Source of the DNA: Lentisphaeria bacterium
GTDB taxonomy: Bacteria; Verrucomicrobiota; Lentisphaeria; Victivallales; UBA1829
Length of the DNA: 64,000 bases
Assembly: GCA_017541665.1 (NCBI GenBank)
Contig: JAFXYP010000069.1
Coordinates: 28,176-92,175, forward strand
Direction: 5' to 3'
Shown: positions 1 through 7,481 of the stretch, one piece after another
How the letters are laid out: every line of letters starts with the position of its first letter
Position numbering within the stretch: position 1 is the first letter of the stretch
The notes under the pieces: generated by a model
The model's database searches: none
Told to the model about the DNA's origin: nothing
Seen by the model: only the letters and a program-made list of their open reading frames with translations
Position numbers and translations under genes: made by a program

Positions 1-1
1 C

Positions 2-802
2 TCCGCGGGCTCCTGCGGCGAACGCAAACCCTCCCGTCTCGACAAGATCAAACACAAGATCATGGTGCTGTCCGGCAAGGGCGGCGTCGGCAAGAGCACG
101 GTCGCGGCGTGCCTCGCGGTCGCACTGGCGCGCGAAGGCATGAAAGTCGCCCTGCTCGATGTTGATTTCCACGGACCGAGCCAGCCGACGCTGTTCGGTG
201 CGGCGGACCAGCGCATGGGCGGCACCGATGCCGGACTCCAGCCGATGTCCATCGCGGGCGTCAAGCTCGTGTCCATCGGGTTCCTGCTCGAAAACCCGGA
301 TGACGCGGTCATCCTGCGCGGCCCGGCGAAGATCGGACTGCTCGGGCAGCTCTTCGAAGAAGTGGACTGGGGCGACGACCTGGACTACCTCATCCTCGAC
401 TTCCCGCCCGGAACCGGCGACGAATCGCTTTCCGCCTGCCAGATGATCCAGGGCGACAAGGCCGCGATCGTGGTCACCACCCCGCAGGAAGTCTCCCTGG
501 CGGACTGCCGCAAATGCATCAGCTTCTGCAACCGCCTGGACGTCCGCATCCTCGGCATCGTGGAGAACATGAGCGCCTACGTCTGCCCGGACTGCTCCGC
601 GAAGCATGCGCTCTTCTCCTCCGGCGGCGGCGAAAAGCTCGCCGATCAGGAAGGTCTCGCACTTCTGGCGCAGATCCCGCTCGATCCGAAATTCCTGGCC
701 GCCTGCGACGCCGGACGCCTCCCGCAGGGCTTCCTGGACTCCGAACCGGTTTCCTCCGAAGTCGCCGGCATCACGAAGGCCGCGCTGGCGATGAACAGCT
801 GA
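2..802 (+). CDS. Mrp/NBP35-family Fe-S cluster carrier ATPase (5' end outside window)
   Basis: P-loop ATPase of the Mrp/ApbC/NBP35 family, which binds and transfers [4Fe-4S] clusters in the cytoplasm. The reading frame is open from base 2 through the ATG at 62, so the true start lies upstream of the window. Visible are Walker A GKGGVGKST, a Walker B-like LILDFPPG, and the family CxxC motif (YVCPDCSAKH) that bridges the cluster at the dimer interface. SCGE just before base 62 may belong to the N-terminal Cys-rich extension of NBP35-type members. A hairpin terminator follows. Family assignment is firm; the target apoproteins are unknown. Confidence 0.93.
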   Translation, partial: SAGSCGERKPSRLDKIKHKIMVLSGKGGVGKSTVAACLAVALAREGMKVALLDVDFHGPSQPTLFGAADQRMGGTDAGLQPMSIAGVKLVSIGFLLENPDDAVILRGPAKIGLLGQLFEEVDWGDDLDYLILDFPPGTGDESLSACQMIQGDKAAIVVTTPQEVSLADCRKCISFCNRLDVRILGIVENMSAYVCPDCSAKHALFSSGGGEKLADQEGLALLAQIPLDPKFLAACDAGRLPQGFLDSEPVSSEVAGITKAALAMNS

Positions 803-818
803 CGCGTTTCCGCGGTCC

Positions 819-875
819 CGCTGCCGGAGGGGCAAAGCTTTTTGCTCGGACCGGCAGCGCCGCCTGTGCTTTTTT
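819..875 (+). terminator. Rho-independent terminator after the Mrp gene
   Basis: CGCTGCCGG (819-827) pairs perfectly with CCGGCAGCG (851-859), with further internal pairing (GCAAA/TTTGC). A six-T run at 870-875 follows about 10 nt later. Confidence 0.6.
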
Positions 876-1031
876 CATGCGGATGCACCGGTGCCCGGCC
901 TTTTTTCACCGGCCTTTTTCCCGCATGTCCGGCGTCCCCGGAAAAACGCCCGGAATACGCCAAAAACGCCCTGAAACGCTTTAAAAGGGCGGTAAAAGGC
1001 AAAAAAAATGCGGGTTTTTCGCGATACCGGC

Positions 1032-1060
1032 TTGCATTTTCATGGAATTGAGGATATTTT
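1032..1060 (+). promoter_or_regulatory. Sigma70-like promoter for the PTS IIA gene
   Basis: TTGCAT, 17-nt spacer, TATTTT. The predicted transcript starts about 40 nt before the ATG at 1109. The -35 hexamer is identical to those of the tRNA-Asp and polysaccharide-operon promoters in this window. Confidence 0.55.
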
Positions 1061-1108
1061 ATCCCGTTATCGGAATACACACCAATCTTTTATAGAAAGG
1101 CAAAAACT

Positions 1109-1564
1109 ATGAAACCGGAATTCGTAAAGTACCTCCAGCAGGACTCCATCCTGATCGTGGACGGCGAGACGAAAAAGAAAGTGCTTGACGCCATTATCGC
1201 CCATGCCACCAGCCGCTGCACTCTGGACGAAGACCAGATCCGCGAAGCGATCTGGAAGCGTGAACGCATGATGACCACCGGCGTCGGAAAGGGACTCGCT
1301 CTTCCTCATATCCGCATCAGCGGTTTCCCGTCCCCGCTCGTGATCGTGGCCGTCTGCCGTGAAGCGGTCAAGGACTACAAGACGCTCGACGAAGAACCCG
1401 TGACGCTCGCCGTCTTCTTTGCCGCGGACGAACGCGACCCCGAAGCTTATCTGAAGCTCCTGGGCAGCATCTCCTCCCGCCTCAAAGAGGACAATGTCAT
1501 CGCCAATATCCATGCGGCCGGCGATGACCGCAAGAAAATCTACGACATCCTCGCCGCGGAGTGA
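1109..1564 (+). CDS. PTS EIIA (fructose/nitrogen type) domain protein
   Basis: Single-domain EIIA of the mannitol/fructose/PtsN fold, 151 residues. The phospho-acceptor histidine is His67 in GVGKGLALPHIRI, the family signature. No EIIB or EIIC domain lies nearby, so a regulatory PtsN-like role (phosphorylation-dependent signalling) is more likely than sugar uptake. That is an inference. The start is supported by AGAAAGG about 10 nt upstream and by a promoter at 1032-1060. The 216 bases after it hold only GC-rich inverted repeats before the next gene. Confidence 0.85.
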   Translation: MKPEFVKYLQQDSILIVDGETKKKVLDAIIAHATSRCTLDEDQIREAIWKRERMMTTGVGKGLALPHIRISGFPSPLVIVAVCREAVKDYKTLDEEPVTLAVFFAADERDPEAYLKLLGSISSRLKEDNVIANIHAAGDDRKKIYDILAAE

Positions 1565-1780
1565 CCGCCCCGGACCGGATTTCCGGTTCGAAAACGGTCA
1601 TTTCGACGGATTCTTTTCAGGCTCCTTGCGCGTTTCGGGGCGTTTGCCCGGTTCGCCGCCGGACGGTTTCCCCGGGTCCGGCGGTGACGTCGTTCTCCGG
1701 GCGCCGGATTTGCGGTCCGGTCCGAAACCGTGCGGGAGACAACAGCCGGAGCGATCCGGCAAGCAGGAAAACAGGTCATT

Positions 1781-2443
1781 ATGGGCAGAAAACATTTATT
1801 CAGTCTGATTGAAATCGCGGTGGCTCTGGCCGTCGCGGCGATCGGTGTGGCCTCCATCATGGCGCTCCTGCCGATTGCCGTCAAGGCAACCTCCGATTCC
1901 GTCGGCGACACGCTCGCCGCCGATGTCGCCAATACCGTGATCGCCCAGCTCGACAGGATCGTCTGGGAGGAAGGTGGTTTTGAATATTTACGGAAGAATA
2001 CGGATTTTCCCGAAAACAAGCCGACCAGCGCATTTGGTACTACCGTAGTCGACGGTTATCTCAAGCAGTTCGGCGAAAAGAGTACCGAGGATTCCTACCT
2101 GATCCTGCCGAAAGACGGCCTCAAAAAAGGACATTTCGTGTTCATGTTCGGTCCGAAGTCGGGCGCGCCCGATTTCTCTGCGGAAGTGTACTGCTGGAGG
2201 GATTCTTCCAGCTCCAATCTGCCGTTGACCCGGAGAAACGGGGATACGGGGGAGGTCGGAAAGATCAATTCGCATACTATCAACCATAATGGATATTCGC
2301 CGCTTGTCCGCATTTACGTCGAGATCACCTGGCCGCTTACCAAGAAATACGGGACCAGTTCGAACCGCAGATATGTACGCCAGTCCCGCACGTTCGTCCG
2401 CGAGTATGTCGACCCGACCTACTACAAGGGTGTGGAGAACTGA
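1781..2443 (+). CDS. Minor pseudopilin, Verru_Chthon cassette B-like
   Basis: 220-residue type IV pilin-like protein: short basic leader MGRKHL, then FSLIEIAVALAVAAIGVASI, a prepilin N-terminal helix with the conserved Glu at mature position 5. The residue before the Phe is Leu, not the usual Gly. It begins a block (B-like, C-like, A-like, secreted protein, D-like) resembling the four-protein Verru_Chthon cassette known from Verrucomicrobia. It presumably enters a type II secretion or pilus-like assembly in the inner membrane. The ATG at 1781 is preferred over the in-frame ATG at 1730 because the leader then has the right length and AGGAAAACAGG lies upstream. Confidence 0.75.
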   Translation: MGRKHLFSLIEIAVALAVAAIGVASIMALLPIAVKATSDSVGDTLAADVANTVIAQLDRIVWEEGGFEYLRKNTDFPENKPTSAFGTTVVDGYLKQFGEKSTEDSYLILPKDGLKKGHFVFMFGPKSGAPDFSAEVYCWRDSSSSNLPLTRRNGDTGEVGKINSHTINHNGYSPLVRIYVEITWPLTKKYGTSSNRRYVRQSRTFVREYVDPTYYKGVEN

Positions 2444-2455
2444 GGAGGATTTCCG

Positions 2456-3121
2456 ATGAAAAAGCCTTTTACCCTGATTGAAATCCTGGTCGCGATGAGC
2501 ATCCTGTCCGTCTTCCTGCTCGGGCTGATGCAGTTCTATTCCACCACCGAAAGCGTGCTGAGTTCCGGCGTCGACCGCTCGGAGATGTTCGAACGCGCCC
2601 GCGTCGCCATGGACATGATGGCGAACGACCTCACGTGCATCTATTATTCGCAGAGCGAGGGAGCCCAGGCGTTCCGGAGCAGCTCCGCCGGCAGCGACAA
2701 CGGCTATTTCGAGGCGGTTACGGTCCGTCCGGAGAAACTGAACCCGGATGCGAAGACCTCCATCGTGGCGGTCAAGTATGAAGTGGGATCGTCGTCCGGC
2801 GGCGGAAACAGCCTTTATTATTCCTATGATTCCAAAGGCGACAACTTCAGCGTGTCCGGCGCATCGTTCGGCAACAAGACCGAACTCGTCGAAGGTGTGA
2901 CCCGTTTCAGTGTCAGGACGATCAGCGAAGGAAACTCCCTGCCCGCGCTCGTCGTCATCCGGCTGGAGCTCCTCGATTCCAAGTCCCTGAAGCGAATCAA
3001 AGCAAATTCCGCCCTGAAGGATACCATTACCAAGAATCCGGCAAACGTGCGCGAGTTCCGCCGCATGATCGTCATCGACCGCGGCCAGCCGAAACCGCCG
3101 GCATCGAAAACGGGGTCATGA
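2456..3121 (+). CDS. GspJ/PulJ-like minor pseudopilin, Verru_Chthon cassette C-like
   Basis: 221-residue pseudopilin. The leader MKKP is followed by FTLIEILVAMSILSVFLLGL, again without Gly at -1, and then a GspJ-like periplasmic domain with Ser/Gly-rich loops. GAGGA lies 8 nt upstream of the ATG, 12 bp after the previous gene, so the two are co-transcribed. The expected role is a minor pseudopilin that caps or primes a pilus-like fibre. Substrate and machinery are not in the window. Confidence 0.75.
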   Translation: MKKPFTLIEILVAMSILSVFLLGLMQFYSTTESVLSSGVDRSEMFERARVAMDMMANDLTCIYYSQSEGAQAFRSSSAGSDNGYFEAVTVRPEKLNPDAKTSIVAVKYEVGSSSGGGNSLYYSYDSKGDNFSVSGASFGNKTELVEGVTRFSVRTISEGNSLPALVVIRLELLDSKSLKRIKANSALKDTITKNPANVREFRRMIVIDRGQPKPPASKTGS

Positions 3122-3142
3122 CCGGAAAGGAGCTGCTGAACG

Positions 3143-6070
3143 ATGAAAACGCATAAAAAGAATGAAATGATACGGATGCTGAAACGGTCCGTCCGCGCAC
3201 GCCGCGAACACGGGCTTGCGCTCCTCTTTACGCTCTGCATCCTTTCCATGGCGCTCATCACTGCCATGATCTTCTCGTCGAACTCGTCGACCGACCGCAA
3301 GGTCGCCAGCGCCTATGTCGACACCTCCGCGGCCCGGATCCTCGCCGACGGCGTCGTCAACCGCGCCATCCTGTCCCTGCTCCAGTCCGACAACGCCGCC
3401 TATGTCTGCTCCAACTACGGGACCGCCAAGCCGAAGAACTTCGACGCGAACGAATACGCCTCCGACTGGATCTGGAAACTGGAGAAGGACGGCATCTTCT
3501 CCTTCGACGCAGGCCCGCTCCGTTTCAACAGCTCCGTCTACTACGACCCCAACGACGCCCGCTGCCCGTCCTGGGAATATGTGTTCGGCCCGGTCTACGG
3601 CGACCCGGACAACGAACATATCCTCGGCCGCTACGCCTATGTTGCCATCGGACAGAACGACCAGCTGAACCCGAACGCTCTCGGCAGGCGCGACTATCCC
3701 GATTTCGACCTCACGAGATTCCAGAAGCGTCTCGGACGCTGGACCTGCGAGCCGGAGTTCATCTTCAAGAGCACCCGGAACAACTGGGACTACACCGCCA
3801 ATTCCCCCCAGAGGGGCGCACCGGTCATCTCCCGGGAGACCATCCGCAGCAAGTATTCCTCCCCCGGCTGGGAAGATATAGACGTCTTCTTCACCGATAT
3901 CGCCGGGAATTCCGGCGAGGACAACCAGCAGCTCAAGATGATGATCGACCAGTATTTCGACGCCACCGTGCAGGGCGAATACAACCGGTACCGCCTCGAC
4001 GGAAAGCCGTCCGGCGACCTCACGAAATACAATGACGTTCCGAGCGAGGAGCACTACCGCTTCCCGCTGATCCGCACCGACTGGGATTCCATCCGCCATC
4101 AAACGGTGAAGGATGCGATCCCGTGGTTCCAGAACTCTTCGGAGGGCAATGTGGACCAGGTCGTCGCCAACCTCATCAACTTCAACGCGTCCGCCAGCCG
4201 CCCGCCCGTGGACGACGGGCAGAGCTGGTTTACCGGCGAACCTAAATTCACCGGCAACAAGCGCACCCCGTACATCAACGAAGTGCTGGCCGAGGTCTCC
4301 GTCAGCGGCTACCTCGGAATGCGCAAGATGGAACGTTACCTGAAACCCGAGGGGGATTCCCAGGTCCCGAAATGGCGCCTGTGGTACCAGGGATGCACGT
4401 ATTCGCCCGAGATTACGATCAGCGTCGAGACCGTGAACATGTATCCTTCCAGCGGCGAAAACGCCGCGATCTCCGTCCGGAATCCCATCCTGATCGGCGA
4501 GGTCAGCTTCGATTACTGGAATGACAACGGCGACATGCCCGGATTCTGGGCCACGGAGACTCTCCGGTTCGACGCCAACAACCAGCCGTGGACCGATGAT
4601 GTCCGCCCCATCCCCGGCGACGATGCCGGCTATATGAAATACATTTATTTCCTTGATGGTGATGCGCTCGGGAACATGACCACGCGGAAACGCGATGACT
4701 ACGATATGCCCATCGGGCACGAAGCCGATTTCATGCCGTATGTCAGGGTCAAGAACGTCAGGGTCAAGGTCGACCGCGTTGTCCTGCTGGATAATTCCGG
4801 GCGGAATGCCGACCTCTCCCTGATGCCGATGCCGCTTTCGGGCAGCGGGATCGTTTTTGAACAGTCCGGCGATCCTTCTGAAAACGCCGGCATAGGCGTC
4901 GCAGGCGCCGGCGACGACCTCAAGAAATATTGTGTCGATACGCAGGCGAACGATCCGCGCCAGAACCTCAGCCGCAACGACTGGAGCACCCCGTTGTACG
5001 GAACCACCGCCAAGTCGGACATCGGAAAGAAAAACGGAGTCGGGATCAAGGTCGGCACCTATCATGACACCGAGCAGAATAACAATAATCCCAACCCCGC
5101 CTACGTCAACGACTCCACGCATATCTCCACGGCATACATCCGGCATGCGCCGATGCAGTCCCTGTGGGAGCTCGGCGCCATCCACCGCGGCGCTCCGTGG
5201 CAGACGATCAACCTGAAATGCGGATCCAAGAACGGCGTCGCGATGGGCAGCTACGAAACCGGCGACGGCCATCTGCTGGACCAGGTCGCGCTCGCCCGCA
5301 GCACGGAGAAGGCCGACGATGCCGTGGTCGGCATGATCAACCTGAACTGCGTGGCGACGTTCGGCGGCGGCAAGGCCCCGTTCTCATTCAAGTCCCTGTT
5401 TACCAATTTCCCCGTCTACCAGACCTTCGAGAATATGAACAAGTCCGGCCGCAGCGGGGCCGTCTACACGATCCGCGGCGACTCCGTCGATTCCGACAAG
5501 ACCGGCACGACGGATGCCGACCTTTATGCCAAGGAGCTTTCCGAGGCTGTCACCTATGCGCTTTCGAACGGGTATTACCTGCGCCGCACGGCGGTCTTCC
5601 CCACCATGGAGCATGCCCAGATGGAGCACATCATCCCGCTGGGGAACAATGTGCCGGATGCGCAGTCCGAAGAGATCTTCGCCCGCGTGGTCAATCTGCT
5701 GAAGTGGAACCGCCAGCCGGTCAAACGCGCGACCGTGCTGGTGCTCGCGCAGACCATTCAGGACGTCGGCGGCGATGTTCCCCTTGAGAAGACCGAGCCG
5801 AGCAACTCCAACGTCCGCCTGCGCGATGCCGGGTTCATGGCTTTCAGCTCCACGAGCAAGAGGGTCCTCGGTCCGAACTCCGGCAATTCGCCCCCGACGA
5901 TCAAGTTCGCGCGGACCTCGCCTTCGGACAGAGTAAAATTCCGATATTACGAACCCCTTTTCGACCAGATCACGGGCGAGGCGAAGCTCATCGTCCGCCT
6001 GGAATGGGACGATTCGGCCTACGATAACCACGGAGCATGGAAAGTAACGAGGAAAGAATATGCGGAATAA
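3143..6070 (+). CDS. Large PilX/GspK-like membrane-anchored protein, Verru_Chthon cassette A-like
   Basis: 975 residues. A basic N-terminus is followed by one hydrophobic helix (about 24-46, GLALLFTLCILSMALITAMI) and then ADGVVNRAILSLLQS, as in PilX/GspK proteins, which carry an N-terminal pilin-like helix. The long remainder is Asn/Asp/Tyr-rich and probably periplasmic. Its size and its position after two pseudopilins match Verru_Chthon cassette protein A. The gene starts 21 bp after the preceding one with GAAAGGAG upstream, and its end overlaps the next gene by 11 bp, so coupling is likely. The biochemical role is unknown even for the family. Confidence 0.65.
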   Translation: MKTHKKNEMIRMLKRSVRARREHGLALLFTLCILSMALITAMIFSSNSSTDRKVASAYVDTSAARILADGVVNRAILSLLQSDNAAYVCSNYGTAKPKNFDANEYASDWIWKLEKDGIFSFDAGPLRFNSSVYYDPNDARCPSWEYVFGPVYGDPDNEHILGRYAYVAIGQNDQLNPNALGRRDYPDFDLTRFQKRLGRWTCEPEFIFKSTRNNWDYTANSPQRGAPVISRETIRSKYSSPGWEDIDVFFTDIAGNSGEDNQQLKMMIDQYFDATVQGEYNRYRLDGKPSGDLTKYNDVPSEEHYRFPLIRTDWDSIRHQTVKDAIPWFQNSSEGNVDQVVANLINFNASASRPPVDDGQSWFTGEPKFTGNKRTPYINEVLAEVSVSGYLGMRKMERYLKPEGDSQVPKWRLWYQGCTYSPEITISVETVNMYPSSGENAAISVRNPILIGEVSFDYWNDNGDMPGFWATETLRFDANNQPWTDDVRPIPGDDAGYMKYIYFLDGDALGNMTTRKRDDYDMPIGHEADFMPYVRVKNVRVKVDRVVLLDNSGRNADLSLMPMPLSGSGIVFEQSGDPSENAGIGVAGAGDDLKKYCVDTQANDPRQNLSRNDWSTPLYGTTAKSDIGKKNGVGIKVGTYHDTEQNNNNPNPAYVNDSTHISTAYIRHAPMQSLWELGAIHRGAPWQTINLKCGSKNGVAMGSYETGDGHLLDQVALARSTEKADDAVVGMINLNCVATFGGGKAPFSFKSLFTNFPVYQTFENMNKSGRSGAVYTIRGDSVDSDKTGTTDADLYAKELSEAVTYALSNGYYLRRTAVFPTMEHAQMEHIIPLGNNVPDAQSEEIFARVVNLLKWNRQPVKRATVLVLAQTIQDVGGDVPLEKTEPSNSNVRLRDAGFMAFSSTSKRVLGPNSGNSPPTIKFARTSPSDRVKFRYYEPLFDQITGEAKLIVRLEWDDSAYDNHGAWKVTRKEYAE

Positions 6071-6797
6071 TCATTTCATCAAAACACAGATCGTGCTGGC
6101 CGCCCTGGTCGCGACTGTGATCGCGCCGATCAGCGTATTCGCCCAGCAGAGAACCGCCGCCCGGACCGCCGCGTCCATCAAGGACAGTGACATTTACGTC
6201 CCGGACAAAGTCCTGGAACCCTCCCTCACCAGGAAGGAAGCCTCCGATCTCCTGAAGGACTACATCGCCGCGTTCGGCGACTCGGACATGCCGAAGTCCT
6301 ATGCCGCCTTCGCCAGGGAGCCCGAGAAGTACAAACGCATCGGGAGCCGCCAGCTCAAGTCGTGCCTGGGCAACCTCTTCAACTACATCTTCGACACCAC
6401 CATCAAGCCGGACAGCTCCGGCCGCAACGCGGTCAACCCCGAACTCATGGAGGTGACCGAGGCCACCGACGCATGGTTCCGGGCGCTCTACAACAAGGCG
6501 CTCGAACTGAACGACCCCGCCGCCATGATGGACAAGGCCATCCGCACGCAGAACGCCAACCTGTACACGCAGGCGAAGAAGGCCTACGACGATAAGGTCG
6601 AGGAGCTGAACAAGTTCGCCAAGAAACCGGAACGCCTCGACGCCGCGGCGCTCAAAAGGCTTGCGGAGACAAACAGGGCCAGGCGCAAAAAGGAATACAT
6701 CGCCCTGCGCAAACAGCAGATCATCGAGGAGGAAGCCGCCGCGAAACAGGCTCTCGACGAGGAACTGAAAAAGGCCGCTTCCTCCAAAAACAAATAA
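6060..6797 (+). CDS. Secreted helical protein of unknown function in the pseudopilin cassette
   Basis: 245 residues with a clear Sec signal peptide (about 1-29, cleavage near SVFA/QQ). The mature part is charged and mostly helical, ending in a Lys/Glu/Ala-rich probable coiled coil (about 185-245). No recognised domain. It overlaps the end of the cassette-A-like gene by 11 bp and sits directly before the GspH-like pseudopilin, so it is probably a periplasmic component or accessory of the same apparatus. Confidence 0.6.
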   Translation: MRNNHFIKTQIVLAALVATVIAPISVFAQQRTAARTAASIKDSDIYVPDKVLEPSLTRKEASDLLKDYIAAFGDSDMPKSYAAFAREPEKYKRIGSRQLKSCLGNLFNYIFDTTIKPDSSGRNAVNPELMEVTEATDAWFRALYNKALELNDPAAMMDKAIRTQNANLYTQAKKAYDDKVEELNKFAKKPERLDAAALKRLAETNRARRKKEYIALRKQQIIEEEAAAKQALDEELKKAASSKNK

Positions 6798-6821
6798 CCC
6801 CATCCCACCGGGAGACACGAT

Positions 6822-7454
6822 ATGAGAAAACATGCAGCCAGGCCGTTTACGCTGATCGAACTGATCGTGGTCATGGGAGTGATGATCCTCATCGCCGCGA
6901 TCGCGGTTCCCGCGTACAGTTCGCTTTTCTCGGGCCGCAAGACCACGCTCGCCGCAAATAAGCTGAACGGCGCGGTCATGGAGGCGCGCGCCCACGCCGT
7001 GACCTCCAAGCAGTACAGCGCGCTGATCTTCGGGAAGGAAGGGAACGGCTACACGAATTTCCGCCTGGCCGAGGTCTATTACAGCCCCAGCAAAAACACT
7101 TACGCCTGGCGCCGCTGGGTCCCGGGCGCTTCCATCGTGCTCCTCCCCGAGAACACCATGATCCCCACGGGAAATGAAAACCTCGGCACGACTGCCAAGG
7201 GCGTGTCCGGGACCATGGGGTCGGCCGACCTGCCGGAAGTCACCCTGTCCACCAATTCCGGCATGTCCGAATCCGAAGCTCCCGCCATCGTGTTCAAGCC
7301 GAACGGCCAGCTGGCCGGGACGCGGGAAAAGAACGTGGTGGTGCGGTTCGTGGAGACCAACCGGTACGAGGCGAACAGAAGCGTGACACCGAAACTCCCG
7401 CTGAACATCAACTGGCTGACCTGCAAGACCAAGTTCCTGGACCCCGTGCAGTGA
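6822..7454 (+). CDS. GspH/FimT-like pseudopilin, Verru_Chthon cassette D-like
   Basis: 210 residues. The leader MRKHAARP precedes FTLIELIVVMGVMILIAAIA, a canonical prepilin helix with Glu5 but Pro instead of Gly at -1. The downstream domain (RKTTLAANKLNGAVMEARAHA) resembles GspH/FimT proteins. GGGAG lies about 7 nt before the ATG and the gene is 24 bp after the secreted helical protein. It completes the pseudopilin cassette and is followed 27 bp later by the kinase gene. Confidence 0.75.
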   Translation: MRKHAARPFTLIELIVVMGVMILIAAIAVPAYSSLFSGRKTTLAANKLNGAVMEARAHAVTSKQYSALIFGKEGNGYTNFRLAEVYYSPSKNTYAWRRWVPGASIVLLPENTMIPTGNENLGTTAKGVSGTMGSADLPEVTLSTNSGMSESEAPAIVFKPNGQLAGTREKNVVVRFVETNRYEANRSVTPKLPLNINWLTCKTKFLDPVQ

Positions 7455-7481
7455 CCCCATATCTCCGGAGATAGACACAGT

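Noticed and set aside
3116..5272. 718-codon open frame on the minus strand opposite the cassette-A-like gene
   Set aside because: Antisense shadow produced by high GC at codon position 3; protein is Val/Gly/Asp/Arg-rich without motifs, while the plus frame has an RBS, a pilin-like helix and operon context.
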